Source: Bacteroidales bacterium UBA1754 (GTDB lineage: Bacteria; Bacteroidota; Bacteroidia; Bacteroidales; Paludibacteraceae). Taken from it: a DNA stretch of 7,338 nucleotides. The DNA is taken from contig DCHK01000051.1 in assembly GCA_002315615.1 (NCBI GenBank), positions 14,248-21,585 on the forward strand, read 5' to 3'. The notes under the pieces are model-generated. The model did not search any database. It was not told the origin of the DNA and saw only the letters and a list, made by a program, of their open reading frames with translations. A program made the position numbers and the translations under genes. Below, piece after piece: positions 5,875-7,338 of this stretch (position 1 is the stretch's first letter; each line of letters starts with the position of its first letter).

Positions 5875-6447
5875 TCACGTCTTATTCACATCCAAATCCC
5901 ATCGCGCGACATTGTTCTCAATATATTCCGCAATGCGATTCAATTCATTTACATCACGAATAATATGATCGTGATAACGCGTTTGCCATGCAAAATGGAT
6001 GTTGTTTTCGTTTGCGAAACGGGTGACGGATTGTTTGAATTGCCGAACAACAACCGACAACCACGATTGCATCTGTGTGGCGTATTGTATTGCCGAACGT
6101 TGTTGTAGGGGCGTTTCATGAAACGCCCCTACGGCAGAACGAAACGCCCCGACAATACGTTTTTCGTGCGGTATTTTATTCTCGTCTATTATTATGATTG
6201 CATGTATATGGTTGGGCATTATCACCCACAACGGAATTTCGGCGTACGTATAATGCGATGCCACATTTCGCAATTGTTCATCTGCCCATGCACCAATTCC
6301 CGACATTCTCATTTTTCCATCTATTATCTCACCGAAAAAATGTTCTCGGTTTTTTGTACAAATGGTAACGAAATATTTTCCCCCATTATAATCATGCCAT
6401 GACGCACGTAGAGATTTTCTTTCTTTATGTGGTTTACGATTGTTCAT
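5875..6447 (-). CDS. REP-associated tyrosine transposase (RAYT), Y1/IS200-like HUH family
   Basis: The 190-residue protein is a single-domain Y1 transposase. Known relatives (E. coli TnpA-REP) nick and process single-stranded DNA at REP palindromes. Visible motifs are the N-terminal beta strand YFVTICTKNR (25-34), the metal-binding HUH motif H80-I-H82 within MPNHIHAIIII, the conserved WQTRYHDHIIR (154-164), and the catalytic tyrosine, most likely Y175 in AEYIENN, by alignment with Y115 of the E. coli enzyme. All key residues are present, so the gene looks intact. The start at 6447 is chosen because AAAGGG lies a few bases upstream and relatives begin near MNNRKPHKERKS; the frame stays open 44 codons further upstream but that part has no family character. 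Residues about 89-127 form a long linker that contains a perfect 28-nt palindrome in frame. The gene converges on efp. RAYT genes are usually single-copy and domesticated rather than part of a mobile IS, and no IS ends are visible. Confidence 0.88.
   Translation of the reverse strand: MNNRKPHKERKSLRASWHDYNGGKYFVTICTKNREHFFGEIIDGKMRMSGIGAWADEQLRNVASHYTYAEIPLWVIMPNHIHAIIIIDENKIPHEKRIVGAFRSAVGAFHETPLQQRSAIQYATQMQSWLSVVVRQFKQSVTRFANENNIHFAWQTRYHDHIIRDVNELNRIAEYIENNVARWDLDVNKT
6081..6159. repeat. Nested REP/BIME-like inverted repeats inside the transposase gene
   Basis: The centre is a perfect 28-nt palindrome at 6105-6132 with half-site GTAGGGGCGTTTCA. A near copy of one arm, GAAACGCCCC(G/T)AC, recurs at 6141-6153, 21 nt after the same sequence at 6120-6132. 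Outer pairing arms are TGCCG (6091-6095) with CGGCA (6132-6136), and CGTATTGT (6081-6088) with ACAATACG (6152-6159). The whole block is translated as residues 97-123 of the RAYT. The form is that of a REP pair (BIME), but membership of a genomic repeat family cannot be shown from one copy. Confidence 0.7.
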
Positions 6448-6587
6448 TTTTCCCTTTGCAAATATCGCAAATAATTGGGCAACAAAAAAAGCCATTTGAA
6501 AAATTGTTCTTTCAATTGGTGTTCCAATAGCACTGGATATGACACAACAGTGAACACACAATCTATACCTATTATCCAAATTATTAT

Positions 6588-6595
6588 TATATTTG
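6588..6595 (+). promoter_or_regulatory. Possible -7 box for the GIY-YIG gene
   Basis: TATATTTG matches TAnnTTTG and would start transcription near 6602, giving a leader of about 68 nt before the ATG at 6670. The -33 region is not clear, and the stretch is a run of ATT units in which such a match could arise by chance. The rest of the 222-nt spacer 6448-6669 between the two divergent genes shows no other gene and no strong hairpin. Confidence 0.4.
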
Positions 6596-6669
6596 CAAAA
6601 GATACACTATAAGTGCAGTTGCAAATCAACGATATTTTATATAAACTTAAAACTAAAATATCAACAAAT

Positions 6670-7338
6670 ATGAGTGACGATAAAAATCAAGGTTACGTTT
6701 ACATACTCACAAATCCTAGTTTTCGAGAAGATTGGGTAAAAATTGGCAAGAGCTCACGTCCAGTAAATGTACGTTCCAAAGAATTAGATAACACAGCTGT
6801 CCCTCTACCTTTTGAAATCTATGCTACACTGAAAACTGCAAAGTTCGATAAGGTAGAAAAACAGATTCACAAGCAAATTGATCGTTTGACAGACTTGCGT
6901 ATCCGTCAAAATCGCGAATTCTTTAATATCGCCCCTTCTGTAGCACTCGATATAATGCGAGATATTGCAGACTTGCTCGAAGATGCTGAATTGGCAGTGT
7001 ATGTAGATGGCAACCCCATTATTAGTAGTAGCAAGGAAGAGGATAAAAAGATAAATGCTGCCAACGAAGATAGAATGCGAAAAAAGTCTAAACCTGCCTT
7101 CAAATTTCATATGGTAGGACTCAATGTAGGGGACACAATTATTTTTGATGCTCTCAATCTTCCCGTTAAGATAGCTTCTGATGACAAGGTGGAATATGAA
7201 AATCGTCTTTGGTCATTATCTGCCTTTACAGCTGAATTTTTGCCCGAAGAAATAAAAACCCCGTCTGGTGCTTATCAAGGTCCGAAATTTTTCTCTTATG
7301 GCGGTAAAGTATTAAATGAAATCATTAGTGTCCACTAA
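6670..7338 (+). CDS. GIY-YIG (T5orf172/MUG113-type) protein with a C-terminal RAMA/DUF4357-like domain
   Basis: The protein has 222 residues. The N-terminal domain, residues about 8-105, fits the T5orf172 branch of the GIY-YIG nuclease superfamily: GYVYIL (8-13) and VKIG (23-26) replace GIY and YIG, followed by R35 in NVRSKEL, E63 and H67 in VEKQIHKQI, and REFF (82-85). These are the expected metal/active-site positions, so nuclease activity is possible but not certain, as several members of this branch have unknown activity. A charged linker (about 118-145, SSSKEEDKK and RMRKKSKP) leads to a compact domain (146-222) with VGLNVGDTIIF, WSLSAF and SGAYQGPKFFSYGG, which recalls the small RAMA/DUF4357-like domains attached to restriction-type proteins; that match is from memory and tentative. 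ATG 6670 is preferred over an in-frame GTG at 6613, since the domain begins just after it. No partner methylase or restriction gene is in view, and the stop codon is at the window edge. Confidence 0.75.
   Translation: MSDDKNQGYVYILTNPSFREDWVKIGKSSRPVNVRSKELDNTAVPLPFEIYATLKTAKFDKVEKQIHKQIDRLTDLRIRQNREFFNIAPSVALDIMRDIADLLEDAELAVYVDGNPIISSSKEEDKKINAANEDRMRKKSKPAFKFHMVGLNVGDTIIFDALNLPVKIASDDKVEYENRLWSLSAFTAEFLPEEIKTPSGAYQGPKFFSYGGKVLNEIISVH

Noticed and set aside
6105..6153. CRISPR array or IS end
   Set aside because: There are only two or three short arm copies at 21-nt spacing without spacers, all inside a coding region; no insertion-sequence boundaries or target duplication are visible.
6455..6471. 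Small inverted repeat TTTGC/GCAAA upstream of the RAYT start
   Set aside because: Five-base arms in AT-rich DNA are expected by chance, and nothing else supports a function.
6448..6579. 44-codon upstream extension of the RAYT reading frame
   Set aside because: The added residues (MDNRYRLCVH and onward) have no family character, and a Shine-Dalgarno-like AAAGGG sits just before the ATG at 6447.
6613..6669. GTG start 19 codons upstream of the GIY-YIG gene
   Set aside because: The GIY-YIG domain begins right after the ATG at 6670, and the predicted -7 box at 6588-6595 leaves a normal leader for that start.

Overview
The window comes from a member of the Bacteroidota, most likely Bacteroidales. 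I infer this from the type of SdhA/SdhB proteins, the DUF5018-like beta-sandwich repeats on a lipoprotein, an acidic lipoprotein-export-like stretch after the lipid cysteine, AT-rich spacers with -7 boxes of the form TAnnTTTG, and the general lack of Shine-Dalgarno sites. No species is claimed.

Layout: (1) Positions 1-1418 hold the end of a succinate dehydrogenase/fumarate reductase operon, namely the C-terminal part of the flavoprotein gene and the complete iron-sulfur gene, closed by a strong intrinsic terminator. (2) Positions 1517-5084 hold a two-gene unit with a 25-nt gap. It encodes a predicted surface lipoprotein with two tandem Ig-like repeats and a CotH kinase-like domain, then a secreted right-handed beta-helix protein best matched to GH87 alpha-1,3-glucanases/mycodextranases. 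The Asp residues expected for GH87 catalysis are present at the right spacing. (3) Positions 5085-5236 are the leader of efp, with a -7 promoter box, a hairpin and a tandem octamer. (4) Positions 5237-5800 encode elongation factor P, followed by a hairpin terminator that probably serves both strands. (5) Positions 5875-6447 (minus strand) encode a REP-associated tyrosine transposase (RAYT) of the Y1/HUH family. Its coding sequence carries a perfect 28-nt palindrome in frame. (6) Positions 6670-7338 encode a GIY-YIG (T5orf172-type) protein with a separate C-terminal domain; its stop codon is the last base triplet of the window.

The sdh and efp genes are core functions. The CotH/GH87 pair looks like a small accessory unit for binding or modifying and cutting an alpha-glucan, but no SusC/SusD pair, regulator or transporter is visible, so it is not a canonical polysaccharide utilisation locus as far as this window shows. 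The RAYT and GIY-YIG genes form a small accessory patch after efp. The most unusual items are the REP-like palindrome translated as part of the transposase that may act on such repeats, and the pairing of a CotH-family kinase lipoprotein with a GH87-like enzyme. Nothing here is clearly a new defence system or CRISPR array.
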